A stretch of DNA of 64,000 bases. Origin: Opitutales bacterium. Lineage in GTDB: Bacteria > Verrucomicrobiota > Verrucomicrobiia > Opitutales > Seribacteraceae. This document shows, piece after piece, positions 38,212 through 47,236 of this stretch. The position numbers and the translations under genes are program-made. Under the pieces are notes generated by a model that searched no databases, was not told the DNA's origin, and was given only the letters and a program-made list of their open reading frames with translations. The stretch is from positions 1-64,000 of the forward strand of contig JAOFTV010000003.1 of assembly GCA_028045305.1 (NCBI GenBank). Reading direction: 5' to 3'. Positions within the stretch are counted from its first letter, which is position 1, and each line of letters starts with the position of its first letter.

Positions 38212-38342
38212 CCATTGATCGTTCAGGGTTTTATTTCCCCGTTCAACAAAATAAAAAACTAAAATCTACCAGTTTAAAAGATAAGCACGCTTGGCTGAAA
38301 AACCTCTTGCAAGAAATACCCACTAAATGCATTACATTTAAC

Positions 38343-39986
38343 ATGACTAAGATCCATGCTCATTCGTTACTCGGACTCATTTTTCTTGTTTTTTCAGCTT
38401 GTAGTCAGCGAAGTTCATTCAAAGGAAACAACAGGGCCTTATCTTCGGACAATACCGTGATGTTGCATTGGTTGGAAATGGATGAAGAGGGAATTGTTCG
38501 TGAAACCGAGTCTGAAGGAAACTACACACTGACAGGTGATCCTTATTCAGGAAAGGCCATCGAAACTTTTGAGAAGAGCCCCACCAAATCAATATCTACA
38601 TGGAAAGAGGGCAAGAAACACGGTGAGGTCACGGAGTTTTTCTACAATGGAAGGAAGCGTTTAGTCCTTCAATACCATGAAGGGCGTAGGCACGGATTAT
38701 CCCGTGAATTTCGGATTACCGGTGAATTATGGAGGGAAGAATTCTATAAAAATGATGTCCTCGATGGACCAAAATCAGAATTTCATCCCAATGGACTTAA
38801 GATTTTTGAAGTTCAAATGGTGAAAGGCCTGGCTCATGGTGAAGCAAAAGAATGGTACCCAGACACCACTCCAAAATCATCCACGCTATTCCGACATGGA
38901 TTGAGGGAGGGCCCTTCATCAGAATGGTATCCAAATGGCAAGCAAAGACTAGGCCTTTTTTACCAGAGAGACAAACAGCATGGTTTGCGTACCATATGGT
39001 ATGAAAATGGGCAAAAAAGATTAACCGCTCAATTTGTTGATGATTTAATGCAAGGAAATTCCCAAGGGTGGTTTCCTTCTGGGCAAAATCAATTTGATTA
39101 CAACTTCAAAGACAATTTGGAAGATGGTATCTGCACGGAGTGGAATGAGGATGGCATAAAAATTTCTGAAATTCGTTTTGAAAATGGATTAGCCAAACAG
39201 ATGCTTGTCGGACAACCTCCTCAACCATCCCCTAAAAAAGCACCTACAGTCATAAACAAAAACAAACCGACGATAAAAAAGGTGACACCCAAAAATAAAA
39301 ATTCAAAACCATCCACCCCTACTAAGGAAAATAAACAATCCAACAAAATAACCCCACCCAAGCCTAAAGTTTCTCCACCTTCTAAAAAGCCAAAGAAACA
39401 AGAACCACCCAAGTTATCCAAACCTAAGGGAAAAACTCCTTTTTCCCCTGATAATTCCATCAAAGAACTTGGCAACAAGAATTCAAACGACCCTTTTAGC
39501 AGCTCAACTATTCCTGAACCGCCTGCTTTACCAGTAGAATCATTTCCTCCTCCTACTTCCTTACCTGCATCTTCCAGCGACCCTTCATCTGATCAACTCG
39601 AAGCTCCCCCCGTGCAAGATGCTCCCCCACCCTTAGATCCTTTTGGGGACTTGCCTCCTGTAAATGTCATGCCTTCAAAAACTAAAAGCCAAGAAAAGGA
39701 AACTGATACAACTATTGACAATGACCCTTTTGGCGCACCTCCGCCTCCTCCACCACCCTCTACCTTCGATCCTTTCGGTGATGCTCCTCTTCCATCGAGA
39801 GAGCCTTCTCCAGATCCTTTTGGTGGCAACATCCAGCAAAATGTTAACAACGGGAATCAACCAAATGTGCCGTTAGGTGATGTATTTGGAGCACCCCCTG
39901 CAGACAACGATCCACCGCAAGATGTACCTCAAGATTTCCCAGATGCTCCTCCACCGCCTCCAACCTTCGATCCGTTTGCGGAGTGA
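38343..39986 (+). CDS. MORN_2-repeat lipoprotein with DPF-rich proline tail
   Basis: A 547-residue lipoprotein from ATG 38343; a reading open from 38055 has no signal until here and overlaps the AIM24-type gene. The lipobox is in LIFLVFSAC. About eight MORN_2-type units follow (WKEGKKHGEVTEFFYNGRKR, YHEGRRHGLSREF, FHPNGLKIFEVQMVKGLAHG, WYPNGKQRLGLFYQRDKQHG, WYENGQKRLTAQFVDDLMQG). A Lys/Pro linker comes next. The tail contains six DPF units (NDPFSS, LDPFGD, NDPFGA, FDPFGD, PDPFGG, FDPFAE) and runs such as PPPPPP. Function is unknown. The unit count and the tail differ from the other two MORN lipoproteins. Confidence 0.72.
   Translation: MTKIHAHSLLGLIFLVFSACSQRSSFKGNNRALSSDNTVMLHWLEMDEEGIVRETESEGNYTLTGDPYSGKAIETFEKSPTKSISTWKEGKKHGEVTEFFYNGRKRLVLQYHEGRRHGLSREFRITGELWREEFYKNDVLDGPKSEFHPNGLKIFEVQMVKGLAHGEAKEWYPDTTPKSSTLFRHGLREGPSSEWYPNGKQRLGLFYQRDKQHGLRTIWYENGQKRLTAQFVDDLMQGNSQGWFPSGQNQFDYNFKDNLEDGICTEWNEDGIKISEIRFENGLAKQMLVGQPPQPSPKKAPTVINKNKPTIKKVTPKNKNSKPSTPTKENKQSNKITPPKPKVSPPSKKPKKQEPPKLSKPKGKTPFSPDNSIKELGNKNSNDPFSSSTIPEPPALPVESFPPPTSLPASSSDPSSDQLEAPPVQDAPPPLDPFGDLPPVNVMPSKTKSQEKETDTTIDNDPFGAPPPPPPPSTFDPFGDAPLPSREPSPDPFGGNIQQNVNNGNQPNVPLGDVFGAPPADNDPPQDVPQDFPDAPPPPPTFDPFAE
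39484..39983 (+). repeat. Coding repeats: DPF motifs in a Pro-rich tail
   Basis: The C-terminal tail of the MORN lipoprotein has six DPF motifs and one GDVFG. At the DNA level several copies share GATCCTTTTGG or close variants. This is a protein-level repeat in one reading frame, not an intergenic repeat. Confidence 0.7.
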
Positions 39987-40043
39987 GAACTATTTTCTCC
40001 GTCAATCCGAGCGATTTCTGTAAATCAACCCATGAATGAAAAG

Positions 40044-40117
40044 TGGCAGCCCGGCAGGGACTCGAACCCCAACTAAAGGTACCAAAAACCTCTGTGCTAC
40101 CATTACACCACCGGGCT
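40044..40117 (-). tRNA. tRNA-Gln (UUG)
   Basis: A 74-nt tRNA. The acceptor is AGCCCGG paired with CCGGGCT, then G and an encoded CCA. The D stem GTGT pairs with GCAC, the anticodon arm is GAGGT-TTTTGGT-ACCTT with anticodon TTG, and the T arm has GGGGTTCGAGTCCC. Discriminator G and anticodon identify glutamine. Confidence 0.95.
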
Positions 40118-40126
40118 ACGACCCTG

Positions 40127-40156
40127 ACATAATGCTTTTAAAGTCAACCACGTCAA
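40127..40156 (-). promoter_or_regulatory. tRNA-Gln promoter
   Basis: On the minus strand TTGACG (40151-40156) and TTATGT (40127-40132) are separated by 18 bases. The mature tRNA starts nine bases after the -10, consistent with a very short 5' leader. Confidence 0.5.
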
Positions 40157-40181
40157 GGAACTACATCCCCTAAAACCTACT

Positions 40182-40898
40182 ATGCCTAGCCCGAAATATA
40201 AACGTGTCATTCTTAAAATAAGCGGAGAAATTCTCGGAAGCCGCAGTGCAGGCGAACCCATTTTTGCTCAATCTCTTGAGAATATTTGCGAAGAAATTAA
40301 AGCCGTTGCAGATATGGGCGTTGAGGTCGGACTGGTGGTTGGTGGTGGAAACATATTTCGTGGATTACAAGGTGCGGAAAAAGGGATTGATCGGACAACA
40401 GGCGACTCTATGGGTATGCTTGCTACCGTTATTAACGGACTAGCCTTAATGGATCGGTTGGAAAAGATGGGTGCCGTAGTAAGAGTACAAAGTGCTATTC
40501 CTATGGATAAATTAGCGGAACCTTACATACAACGGCGTGCCATCAGGCACTTAGAGCGTGAAAGAATCGTCATTTTCGTATCAGGAACGGGTAATCCCTA
40601 TTTTTCGACGGATACGACTGCTGCTCTACGTGCCAGTGAAATCTCGGCCGAAATCATCCTAAAAGCAACAAAAGTGGACGGTATCTACGACAAAGATCCT
40701 CATAAATATGAAGATGCTGAAAAATTTTCAGAACTTACTTACATGGACTGCCTTGAAAAGCGACTTTCTGTAATGGATTCAACAGCTTTTTCCCTCTGCA
40801 TGGACAATCGTATGCCTATCCTCGTTTTTGATCTCCAACAAGAAGAGTCTATTCGCAAAGCAGTTTGCGGAGAATCAATTGGAACGATTGTTCGATAA
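40182..40898 (+). CDS. pyrH: UMP kinase
   Basis: Phosphorylates UMP to UDP at the head of pyrimidine nucleotide supply. It is an amino-acid-kinase fold: [13 protein letters not shown] at the N-terminus, [13 protein letters not shown] for phosphate binding, [20 protein letters not shown], and later [19 protein letters not shown] plus [12 protein letters not shown]. At 238 residues it is full length. It lies in the conserved pyrH-frr order with a 40-bp gap. No Shine-Dalgarno sequence precedes the ATG. Confidence 0.97.
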   Translation: MPSPKYKRVILKISGEILGSRSAGEPIFAQSLENICEEIKAVADMGVEVGLVVGGGNIFRGLQGAEKGIDRTTGDSMGMLATVINGLALMDRLEKMGAVVRVQSAIPMDKLAEPYIQRRAIRHLERERIVIFVSGTGNPYFSTDTTAALRASEISAEIILKATKVDGIYDKDPHKYEDAEKFSELTYMDCLEKRLSVMDSTAFSLCMDNRMPILVFDLQQEESIRKAVCGESIGTIVR

Positions 40899-40938
40899 GT
40901 TTCCATCCACCCTGAAAATTCACTAAAACTTAAATATT

Positions 40939-41496
40939 ATGGAAACTGATCCTATTTTTAAAAAATTAAATGAAGACATGAAAAAATCGGTAGATCATGT
41001 GCTGAACGAATTCGCTACCTTGCACACTGGAAAGGCAAATCCCTCCCTTGTAGAAGGGGTAACGGTGGATGTCTATGGATCTTCAATGAAATTAAGGGAT
41101 GTTGCTGCTATCACCACTCCTGATGCCCGAACTTTACAAATTCAAGCGTGGGACAAAGGCACGGTTGGTCCTATAGAAAAAGCTCTTATCGATGCGAAAT
41201 TGGGAATAAGCCCAGTTGTTACTGGCGAACTTATTCGTTTGCCTGTCCCCGAGCTAAGCGGGGAAAGACGTGAGGAATTGTGTAAAATGGCACAAGGTTA
41301 CGCGGAAAATGGTCGGATTGGAATTAGAGCTTCCCGGAAGGATGGATTGGATGCTTTGAAATCTCTCCAAAAAGATGGCTTGCCTGAAGACGATTTCAAG
41401 CGGGCTGAGAAAGATGTTCAAAAAATGACTGATGACATGGTCAACCAAATCAACCAAGCAGTTACTGCAAAAGAAGCCGATTTGAGAAAAGTATAA
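40939..41496 (+). CDS. frr: Ribosome recycling factor
   Basis: Splits post-termination ribosomes together with EF-G. The 185-residue protein shows the family pattern: MKKSVDHVLNEFATLHTGKA, PSLVEGVTVDVYGS, AITTPDARTLQIQAWDKG, IRLPVPELSGERREEL and a C-terminal helix with MTDDMVNQINQ. It is preceded by pyrH in the usual order. The leader is AT-rich with no ribosome-binding consensus. Confidence 0.97.
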   Translation: METDPIFKKLNEDMKKSVDHVLNEFATLHTGKANPSLVEGVTVDVYGSSMKLRDVAAITTPDARTLQIQAWDKGTVGPIEKALIDAKLGISPVVTGELIRLPVPELSGERREELCKMAQGYAENGRIGIRASRKDGLDALKSLQKDGLPEDDFKRAEKDVQKMTDDMVNQINQAVTAKEADLRKV

Positions 41497-41591
41497 TCTT
41501 CAACGCAACGACCCCGCGTTTCACAATTTTACAATTTTGCTTCCTTGATTTTTTCCCAAATTCTCGATTCTCCCATTTTTTTCCTTAAAAC

Positions 41592-42704
41592 ATGAAACGA
41601 GTGGTGATTAAATTAGGAACTGGACTATTGTCCGGCGGAAAAGGCACCATCCGAGAAGAAAGAATTTCTCAAATATGCTCTGGCATAGAATTACTCAAGA
41701 AACAAGGTATTGAAGTCGTTCTGGTAAGCTCAGGTGCGGTGGGTTTGGGCATGGGTAAACTTGGTTTTGAAACCAGACCTAATGATTTGGCCGTGCTGCG
41801 TTCATGTGCATCGGTTGGGCAAAGCGAGCTTATGCACGCATGGAAAACCGCCCTGAGTTCACATGGGTTTTTAGCCGCCCAGATTTTGCTTACGCGGGAG
41901 GACTTTAATGAAGAAACAAGATCTATAAAAGTAAAGGAAACCATTGAGTCCCTACTCGACCGAGGTGTGGTTCCCGTAGTCAATGAAAACGACTCCATTA
42001 GTGATGAAGAATTGAAATTTGGAGACAATGACATTTTATCTGCCCTACTCGCCTCATTAACTAGATCTGAATTCTTAATTATTCTGACCACGGCAAAGGG
42101 ATTAATGACCTCCGCAAATTCAGGAATCCTCGTTCCATTTGTAAGTGAAATTACTGATAAAATAGAAAAAATGGCCGAAGGAACGCCCAGCCCTACAGCG
42201 GTGGGCGGGATGGCTACCAAAATCGAGGCGGCTAAAGTTGCCACTAAATCTGGATGTGCCGTATTTATAGGTAGCGGAGATACCCCTGGTCGACTTCCCC
42301 AAATTATCGAAGGCAAAACGGAAGGTACTTTTTTTGCCCCTTCCGGCTTGGAGTTAAAGCAAAGAAAAAAATGGTTGGCCTTTTTTCCCAGCCCTCAGGG
42401 TTCAATCGAAATTGATCAGGGTGCCTGCGAGGCAATCCTTGCAAATGGAGCCAGCCTTTTGGCGAGTGGAATTTTGCGATCAACTGGATCATTCGACCGA
42501 TCTGATGTTGTATCTATTCTCGATCCATCTGGCAAAATAATTGCCCGTGGAATCTCCCGTTTTGCGAGTGATGAAGTGGAAGAACTTGTTGGAGCGAGTA
42601 ATGAAACTGTAATGAATAGCCATCCTTGGAGTAAGCGACCCGAAATTGTGCACCGTGATTTTCTTGCTCCCTTGATTTCCAAGGGTGCATTAGAAGAAAC
42701 TTAA
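41592..42704 (+). CDS. proB: Glutamate 5-kinase
   Basis: First step of proline synthesis: glutamate + ATP to glutamyl-5-phosphate. The amino-acid-kinase domain opens with VVIKLGTGLLSGG, followed by VVLVSSGAVGLG, VPVVNENDSISDEELKFGDND and GGMATKIEAAKVA. A C-terminal PUA domain (about 275-360, GACEAILANGASLLASGI) is present, as in E. coli ProB. The 370-residue length is normal. The helicase gene starts two bases after its stop, so they are probably co-transcribed. Confidence 0.95.
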   Translation: MKRVVIKLGTGLLSGGKGTIREERISQICSGIELLKKQGIEVVLVSSGAVGLGMGKLGFETRPNDLAVLRSCASVGQSELMHAWKTALSSHGFLAAQILLTREDFNEETRSIKVKETIESLLDRGVVPVVNENDSISDEELKFGDNDILSALLASLTRSEFLIILTTAKGLMTSANSGILVPFVSEITDKIEKMAEGTPSPTAVGGMATKIEAAKVATKSGCAVFIGSGDTPGRLPQIIEGKTEGTFFAPSGLELKQRKKWLAFFPSPQGSIEIDQGACEAILANGASLLASGILRSTGSFDRSDVVSILDPSGKIIARGISRFASDEVEELVGASNETVMNSHPWSKRPEIVHRDFLAPLISKGALEET

Positions 42705-42705
42705 G

Positions 42706-44811
42706 ATGTACGACTACGAAGACGAAGAAGACGATTTGTTTGGCCCACCTCCTCAGGCGGCCAAAACAACCATCGGCCAAGGTATTGATTTTAAAAAAGA
42801 ATTAAACGATGACCAGTACCAAGCAGTTACCGCCCCCAATGGGCCCGCTTTGGTTTTAGCTGGTGCAGGGTCAGGGAAGACACGTACATTGACCTACCGT
42901 GTTGCCTATCTACTGGAACAAGGAACCCCGCCTGAATCCATCCTCCTGCTCACTTTCACCAACAAAGCATCCAGGCAAATGCTTGACCGTGTGGAAGAGT
43001 TGACTGGTATTGGTGGCCATCGGTTTCTTGGTGGAACCTTTCATCATGTTGGCGGCCAAGCACTGCGCTTGTTTGGCGATCTCATTGGTCTACCCAGAAG
43101 TTTTACAATCCTTGATGATGGAGACTCTGACGCTCTTTTAAATGAGGTGATTCGTGAAATCGATCCCGACTTCTTCAAAGCCAAGGAAAATCCAAAGGCT
43201 AAGCCAATTAAAGGATTGATAAGCTTTGCCAGAAATGTGGGCAAGGATGTTGAAGAGGTGGCCCGGGCACGCTACCCATCAAACCGCGAATTGGTTACCA
43301 AGATTGACCAATTTTTCGACATCTATAACCGTACAAAATTAGAACGTGGTTTAACCGATTACGATGATCTTCTGGTTTTTTGGCTTACCCTTATGGAAAA
43401 ACACGAAGATGCCCGTGCTTATTTCCAAAATCGATTTTCTCATGTGCTAGTAGATGAATATCAAGATGTTAATTTGCTCCAAGCAAGTATTGTGGATCAA
43501 GTTGCCTCCAATCATCAGGTAATGGCAGTAGGTGACGATGCCCAGTGTATATATACCTGGAGAGGTGCGGATCTTGATCAAATCCTTTCTTTTCCTGAAC
43601 GACACCCAGGAGCCAAAATCTTTAAGATTGAAACCAATTACCGAAGTTCGCCAGAGATTCTTGAATTGGCCAACGGAATTCTTGAAAACCGAACGGCTGA
43701 AAAAAGTTTTAGTAAGGAATTAAAAGCATCTCGCCCCCACGAAGAATTACCCAGAGTAGTCCCAACTCTAGATGCTTATCAACAGGCTGATTTTGTAATT
43801 TCTAAAATTGAAGAGCTCTATGATTCCGGGGCCAACTATGAACAAATTGCCATCCTGTATCGGGCTCACTACCACGCCATGGAATTACAGGTTGAACTTT
43901 CCCGACGCGGACTTCCTTTTCTCATAACCAGTGGCTTGAAGTTTTTTGAACAAGCACATGTTAAGGACTTGGTCGCACAACTAAGATTCGTAGCCAACCC
44001 AAAAGACAGCACCGCTTTTTTTCGCTTTGCCTGCCTGCTTCCTAAGATCGGTGAAAAAACCGCCATCAAATTGTTAAAATTGGCCACACAAGTAGCGAAT
44101 GAAAAAGCTCTCTCAATATGCCAGATACTAGCAGACGAAAAGGTGTTACAAAAAGTTCCGACTGACGCCAAGGAAGATTGGGAATCTATGGCTGAAACCC
44201 TAGCCAATATAGATAAAGTTGCCGCTTCCGCTACCCCATCCGAAGTTGTTGAAGAAGCGGTTGGCGGATGGTATCAAACATTTTTACGGGCCACCTACGA
44301 AAACTGGCCACGAAGAGAAGAAGACCTTGAAAGCCTAGTTGATTTTGCATCCAAGCATGAAAGTTTGGCAGAAATGCTTTCTCAACTAGTGCTACTTAGT
44401 TCAGAATCCGGAGACCGAGTTGTTAAACAAGGAGAAAGCTGTATCCGCTTGTCCACCATTCATCAATCTAAAGGGCTTGAGTATCCTCATGTCTTTATTA
44501 TCGGATTAGCGGACGGTCTTTTCCCCAACAAGCGTGCCATTGATGGAGAGGGTGACCTGGAAGAGGAAAGACGACTTTTTTATGTTGCGACCACCCGGGC
44601 AGAACGCTCATTGCACATACTTTTTCCTACCCTCGCAAATCAAAAAGGAACTCCGGTGCGACTCATGCAAAGCAGATTTATTAAAGAATTGCCCGAATCT
44701 CGCTATGAACTCCTTAATGCCCATTCGAGATATGGATATGGGCGGCAAAGATCATTTGGAAATTCAAATTGGGGGAATTCGGGAGGAGGATATAAAAAGT
44801 TCGGGTACTAA
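42706..44811 (+). CDS. UvrD/PcrA/Rep-type superfamily 1 DNA helicase
   Basis: An ATP-dependent 3'-5' helicase used in repair and replication restart. Motifs in order are the Q-motif LNDDQYQAVTAPNGP, Walker A GAGSGKT (53-59), LLTFTNKASRQM, Walker B VLVDEYQDVN, GDDAQCIYTWRGA, IETNYRSS, IHQSKGLEYPHVFIIGL and VATTRAERSLHI. The 701-residue size suits PcrA/UvrD/Rep. A Gly-rich C-terminal tail (GNSNWGNSGGGYKKFGY) is present. It may be coupled to proB. The stop overlaps the convergent SufU-like gene by four bases. Confidence 0.93.
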   Translation: MYDYEDEEDDLFGPPPQAAKTTIGQGIDFKKELNDDQYQAVTAPNGPALVLAGAGSGKTRTLTYRVAYLLEQGTPPESILLLTFTNKASRQMLDRVEELTGIGGHRFLGGTFHHVGGQALRLFGDLIGLPRSFTILDDGDSDALLNEVIREIDPDFFKAKENPKAKPIKGLISFARNVGKDVEEVARARYPSNRELVTKIDQFFDIYNRTKLERGLTDYDDLLVFWLTLMEKHEDARAYFQNRFSHVLVDEYQDVNLLQASIVDQVASNHQVMAVGDDAQCIYTWRGADLDQILSFPERHPGAKIFKIETNYRSSPEILELANGILENRTAEKSFSKELKASRPHEELPRVVPTLDAYQQADFVISKIEELYDSGANYEQIAILYRAHYHAMELQVELSRRGLPFLITSGLKFFEQAHVKDLVAQLRFVANPKDSTAFFRFACLLPKIGEKTAIKLLKLATQVANEKALSICQILADEKVLQKVPTDAKEDWESMAETLANIDKVAASATPSEVVEEAVGGWYQTFLRATYENWPRREEDLESLVDFASKHESLAEMLSQLVLLSSESGDRVVKQGESCIRLSTIHQSKGLEYPHVFIIGLADGLFPNKRAIDGEGDLEEERRLFYVATTRAERSLHILFPTLANQKGTPVRLMQSRFIKELPESRYELLNAHSRYGYGRQRSFGNSNWGNSGGGYKKFGY

Positions 44812-45227
44812 CCCCGGAGAGCTTGCCCCAAAGATCGCCAGCACAAATTTGCACAATCTCCTCGTTCAGGAAATTTAACTAAAGATTGATAGACCGCTAA
44901 GTCACCTTTCCATTCGGGTGGTTTTTTCCCATGCACGATCGAACTTTCTACTGCCCCCATGGTTGCTTGCGCATACTCCACACATTGTCCTTCCAATTCA
45001 CTGCACATAATCGAAGCACAGGCTTTGGCTAAAGCAGAGCCATCAACTCGTGCAACCATCTCTATAATTTGATCGTTCTGAACTTTTAGCTGTACGAGGC
45101 AAAAATTTCCGGTCTTGGGACTTCTCCATTCTCCACAATGTGAAGGCTTGCTCAATTCCCCTTGGCCACAAGGATTACGGGCGTGGTCCTCCAAAATTTC
45201 TCGTAACAGATCTTCTTCTGAATTCAC
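44808..45227 (-). CDS. SufU/IscU-like protein with a degenerate metal site
   Basis: A 139-residue member of the NifU-N/SufU fold family by overall pattern (LLREILEDHARNP, VKFPERGDCANLCWRSL). In SufU three Cys and an Asp bind zinc or the nascent cluster. Here the first site is Thr39/Asn41 (SPKTGN where SufU has NPTCGD), the second is Ser64 (VDGSALAKA for EGEGCSISM), and only the third, Cys125, remains. It has several other Cys (20, 31, 43, 70, 75, 82, 129). It starts with GTG directly after the dcd stop. Its function as a scaffold is doubtful; a regulatory or sulfur-carrier role is possible. Confidence 0.65.
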   Translation of the reverse strand: MNSEEDLLREILEDHARNPCGQGELSKPSHCGEWRSPKTGNFCLVQLKVQNDQIIEMVARVDGSALAKACASIMCSELEGQCVEYAQATMGAVESSIVHGKKPPEWKGDLAVYQSLVKFPERGDCANLCWRSLGQALRG

Positions 45228-45764
45228 TTAAAAAGCATTCTTCCACATCATTGATTCAACCGGCAAAGAGGATCGTTGGTTGTATTTAGCTGAAGCTTTG
45301 CTTGCATAATCTACTTTTATTTCTCCTTCCACCAAAAAATAAATCAACTGGCCAATGGGCATTCGTGCATAAACACGAACCGGCTGAGAAACAGAAATTT
45401 CCAAAGTCCAATGGTTGCAAAACCCGACATCCCCTTTACCTGCGGTTGCATGGATATCAATGCCTAACCTTCCCACACTTGACTTTCCTTCCAGAAAGGG
45501 AACAAACCTGCGGGTTTCCGTATATTCCAAGGTTGACCCGAGGTAAGTTTGCCCAGGTCTTAAAACAATTCCATCCTCTGGAATAGAAAAGTGCTCAACT
45601 TGGTTATGTTTACGTGCATCAATCACTTCATCTACATAACAGGCTAAGTTGGGGGAGAGGTGAACATCATAACTATTTGTACCCAAGCAGGCACGATCAT
45701 AAGGTTCGATAACAATATCCCTGCGTTCAATCGCTTCTAAAATAGCTCCGTCTGAAAGTATCAT
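45228..45764 (-). CDS. dcd: dCTP deaminase
   Basis: Deaminates dCTP to dUTP on the way to dTTP. The trimeric dUTPase-like fold shows GTNSYDVHLSP, FLEGKSSVGRLGI (Ser and Arg of the catalytic pocket) and NHWTLEISV with the catalytic Glu. The C-terminus AKYNQRSS is also family-typical. Length is 178 residues. It begins 96 bp after the terminator-containing gap and is followed by the SufU-like gene, sharing its stop/start junction. Confidence 0.95.
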   Translation of the reverse strand: MILSDGAILEAIERRDIVIEPYDRACLGTNSYDVHLSPNLACYVDEVIDARKHNQVEHFSIPEDGIVLRPGQTYLGSTLEYTETRRFVPFLEGKSSVGRLGIDIHATAGKGDVGFCNHWTLEISVSQPVRVYARMPIGQLIYFLVEGEIKVDYASKASAKYNQRSSLPVESMMWKNAF

Positions 45765-45805
45765 TATTTATTTGCTAAAGGTAAATTCTCTAGGGTCAAA
45801 ACAAA

Positions 45806-45834
45806 GCGACCCCGAGTTTTTCACCCGGGGTCGC
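45806..45834 (-). terminator. Rho-independent terminator after the Gfo/Idh gene
   Basis: The perfect 9-bp GC-rich stem GCGACCCCG/CGGGGTCGC has an 11-base loop. On the minus strand it is followed by TTTGTTTTGA. It lies 27 bp after the oxidoreductase stop. Confidence 0.85.
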
Positions 45835-45860
45835 GTCTAAGGTTCTTGATTAAGTATGAA

Positions 45861-47192
45861 TTAAATCACTCGGGTTTTTCCAGGGACTGGTGCATCGTAC
45901 CCTCCCGCAGCATTCATTTGTACAGGAGCTTCGCTTTCCCAAGTTAAAGAATCTATGTTCGGACAAAGCTCTACCTTTGAATTTAATGCTTGATCAAAGG
46001 TGACCTCCTTTCCGGAATAAGTGGCACAACGACCAAGAATATTGGTCATGGTACTTTTCGCTCCATAATCTCCCTCATTGTAAACTTCTCCCTTAGCCAA
46101 TGCATCAATCATATTGAGCTGCTCTTGCTGATGGCCGCCTACTTTCTTACCTGGATAACGCCAAGGGTTTCCAGATTTTGGAAAGATTGTGTGCGGTCCT
46201 CCTACTTGGCTATATCCATCAGTTCCGTATATGTGCTCGGATACATTCTGTGAGCATCCTTTGATATGACGGCATTGGCTGTACATGCGAAAACCATCGG
46301 CATATTCAAATTCTACGAAATGATGATCAAAGATTTCTCCGTGATCTTTCCAATCTGGATCATTGGCTGGATTACCGCGCACTTGGCGACCTCCATGACC
46401 GTTGGCTTTGATCGGATAGGACCCCTTAATCCAATTAATGATATCTGTATTATGGATGTGTTGCTCAACGATATGGTCTCCACAAAGCCAGTTAAAATAG
46501 AACCAGTTACGAACTTGGTATTCCATATCATTCTGGCTGGAGGTTCTCTTCTTGGTCCAAACCCCTCCCCCGTTCCAAAATACACGGGCGTATGAAAGAT
46601 CACCTATCGCACCATCCTGTATACGCTCAACAGTTTCTATATAATTGGGCTCATGGTGGCGTTGAAGACCAACGGCAACCATAAGATTCTTTTGCTTGGC
46701 AATTTCATTAGCTGCTAAAACTCTTCTAATGCCTGCACCGTCTGTGCCAACTGGCTTTTCCATAAAGACATGCTTTCCCTTATTTACGGCATGCTCGAAG
46801 TGCAATGGACGGAATCCAGGTGAAGTGGTTAGAAGAACCAAATCAACATTGTCCATTTCCATTACCTTCTTGTAGGCATCCAAGCCGGCGAAAATTGTAT
46901 CATCTGTGACTTTAAGTTTATCTTCATGCCCAACATGCTTGAGGTAATTCTGGGCCCCTTTAGCAGTATCCATGAAAGCATCTGCCAGTGCCACACATTC
47001 GGTCTTGTGAGGAGAATTCATAACTTGAGCAGCGGCACCTTTTCCCCGGCCTCCGCAACCGATCAAAGCAAATCGGATAACTTCTTTTCCTTTGCTCTTT
47101 GCGGTTAGTACATTGGGGAAAGAAACCGCAGCACCAGCTAGGGCTGCGGACCCCATGAAATTTCTTCTACTTACTGAATCTTGGTTACTCAT
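45861..47192 (-). CDS. Gfo/Idh/MocA family oxidoreductase, Tat-exported
   Basis: An NAD(P)-dependent sugar or polyol dehydrogenase family member of 443 residues. The N-terminus SVSRRNFMGSAALAGAAVSF is a twin-arginine signal, so the protein is probably exported folded. The Rossmann motif is ALIGCGGRGKG and the Gfo/Idh box is HVFMEKPVGTDG. The C-terminal alpha/beta domain follows. Many PVC-phylum genomes carry large sets of such secreted dehydrogenases; the substrate is unknown. The downstream terminator at 45806 closes the unit. It lies upstream of and on the same strand as dcd. Confidence 0.9.
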   Translation of the reverse strand: MSNQDSVSRRNFMGSAALAGAAVSFPNVLTAKSKGKEVIRFALIGCGGRGKGAAAQVMNSPHKTECVALADAFMDTAKGAQNYLKHVGHEDKLKVTDDTIFAGLDAYKKVMEMDNVDLVLLTTSPGFRPLHFEHAVNKGKHVFMEKPVGTDGAGIRRVLAANEIAKQKNLMVAVGLQRHHEPNYIETVERIQDGAIGDLSYARVFWNGGGVWTKKRTSSQNDMEYQVRNWFYFNWLCGDHIVEQHIHNTDIINWIKGSYPIKANGHGGRQVRGNPANDPDWKDHGEIFDHHFVEFEYADGFRMYSQCRHIKGCSQNVSEHIYGTDGYSQVGGPHTIFPKSGNPWRYPGKKVGGHQQEQLNMIDALAKGEVYNEGDYGAKSTMTNILGRCATYSGKEVTFDQALNSKVELCPNIDSLTWESEAPVQMNAAGGYDAPVPGKTRVI

Positions 47193-47236
47193 TATTATAG
47201 TTTTATGTTATTAGTTTAGGAGTTAAGTTTAATACA

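Noticed and set aside
39484-39983. Regular repeats that might look like a CRISPR array
   Set aside because: They are in-frame coding repeats without conserved DNA repeats or equal spacers; no cas genes nearby.
41669-42316. 215-codon open frame antisense to proB
   Set aside because: Lies fully within a well-supported gene on the other strand, and the translation shows no family pattern.
47194-47199. TATAAT one base upstream of the Gfo/Idh start codon
   Set aside because: A start point from this hexamer would fall inside the gene, and no -35 element lies upstream; likely AT-rich coincidence.
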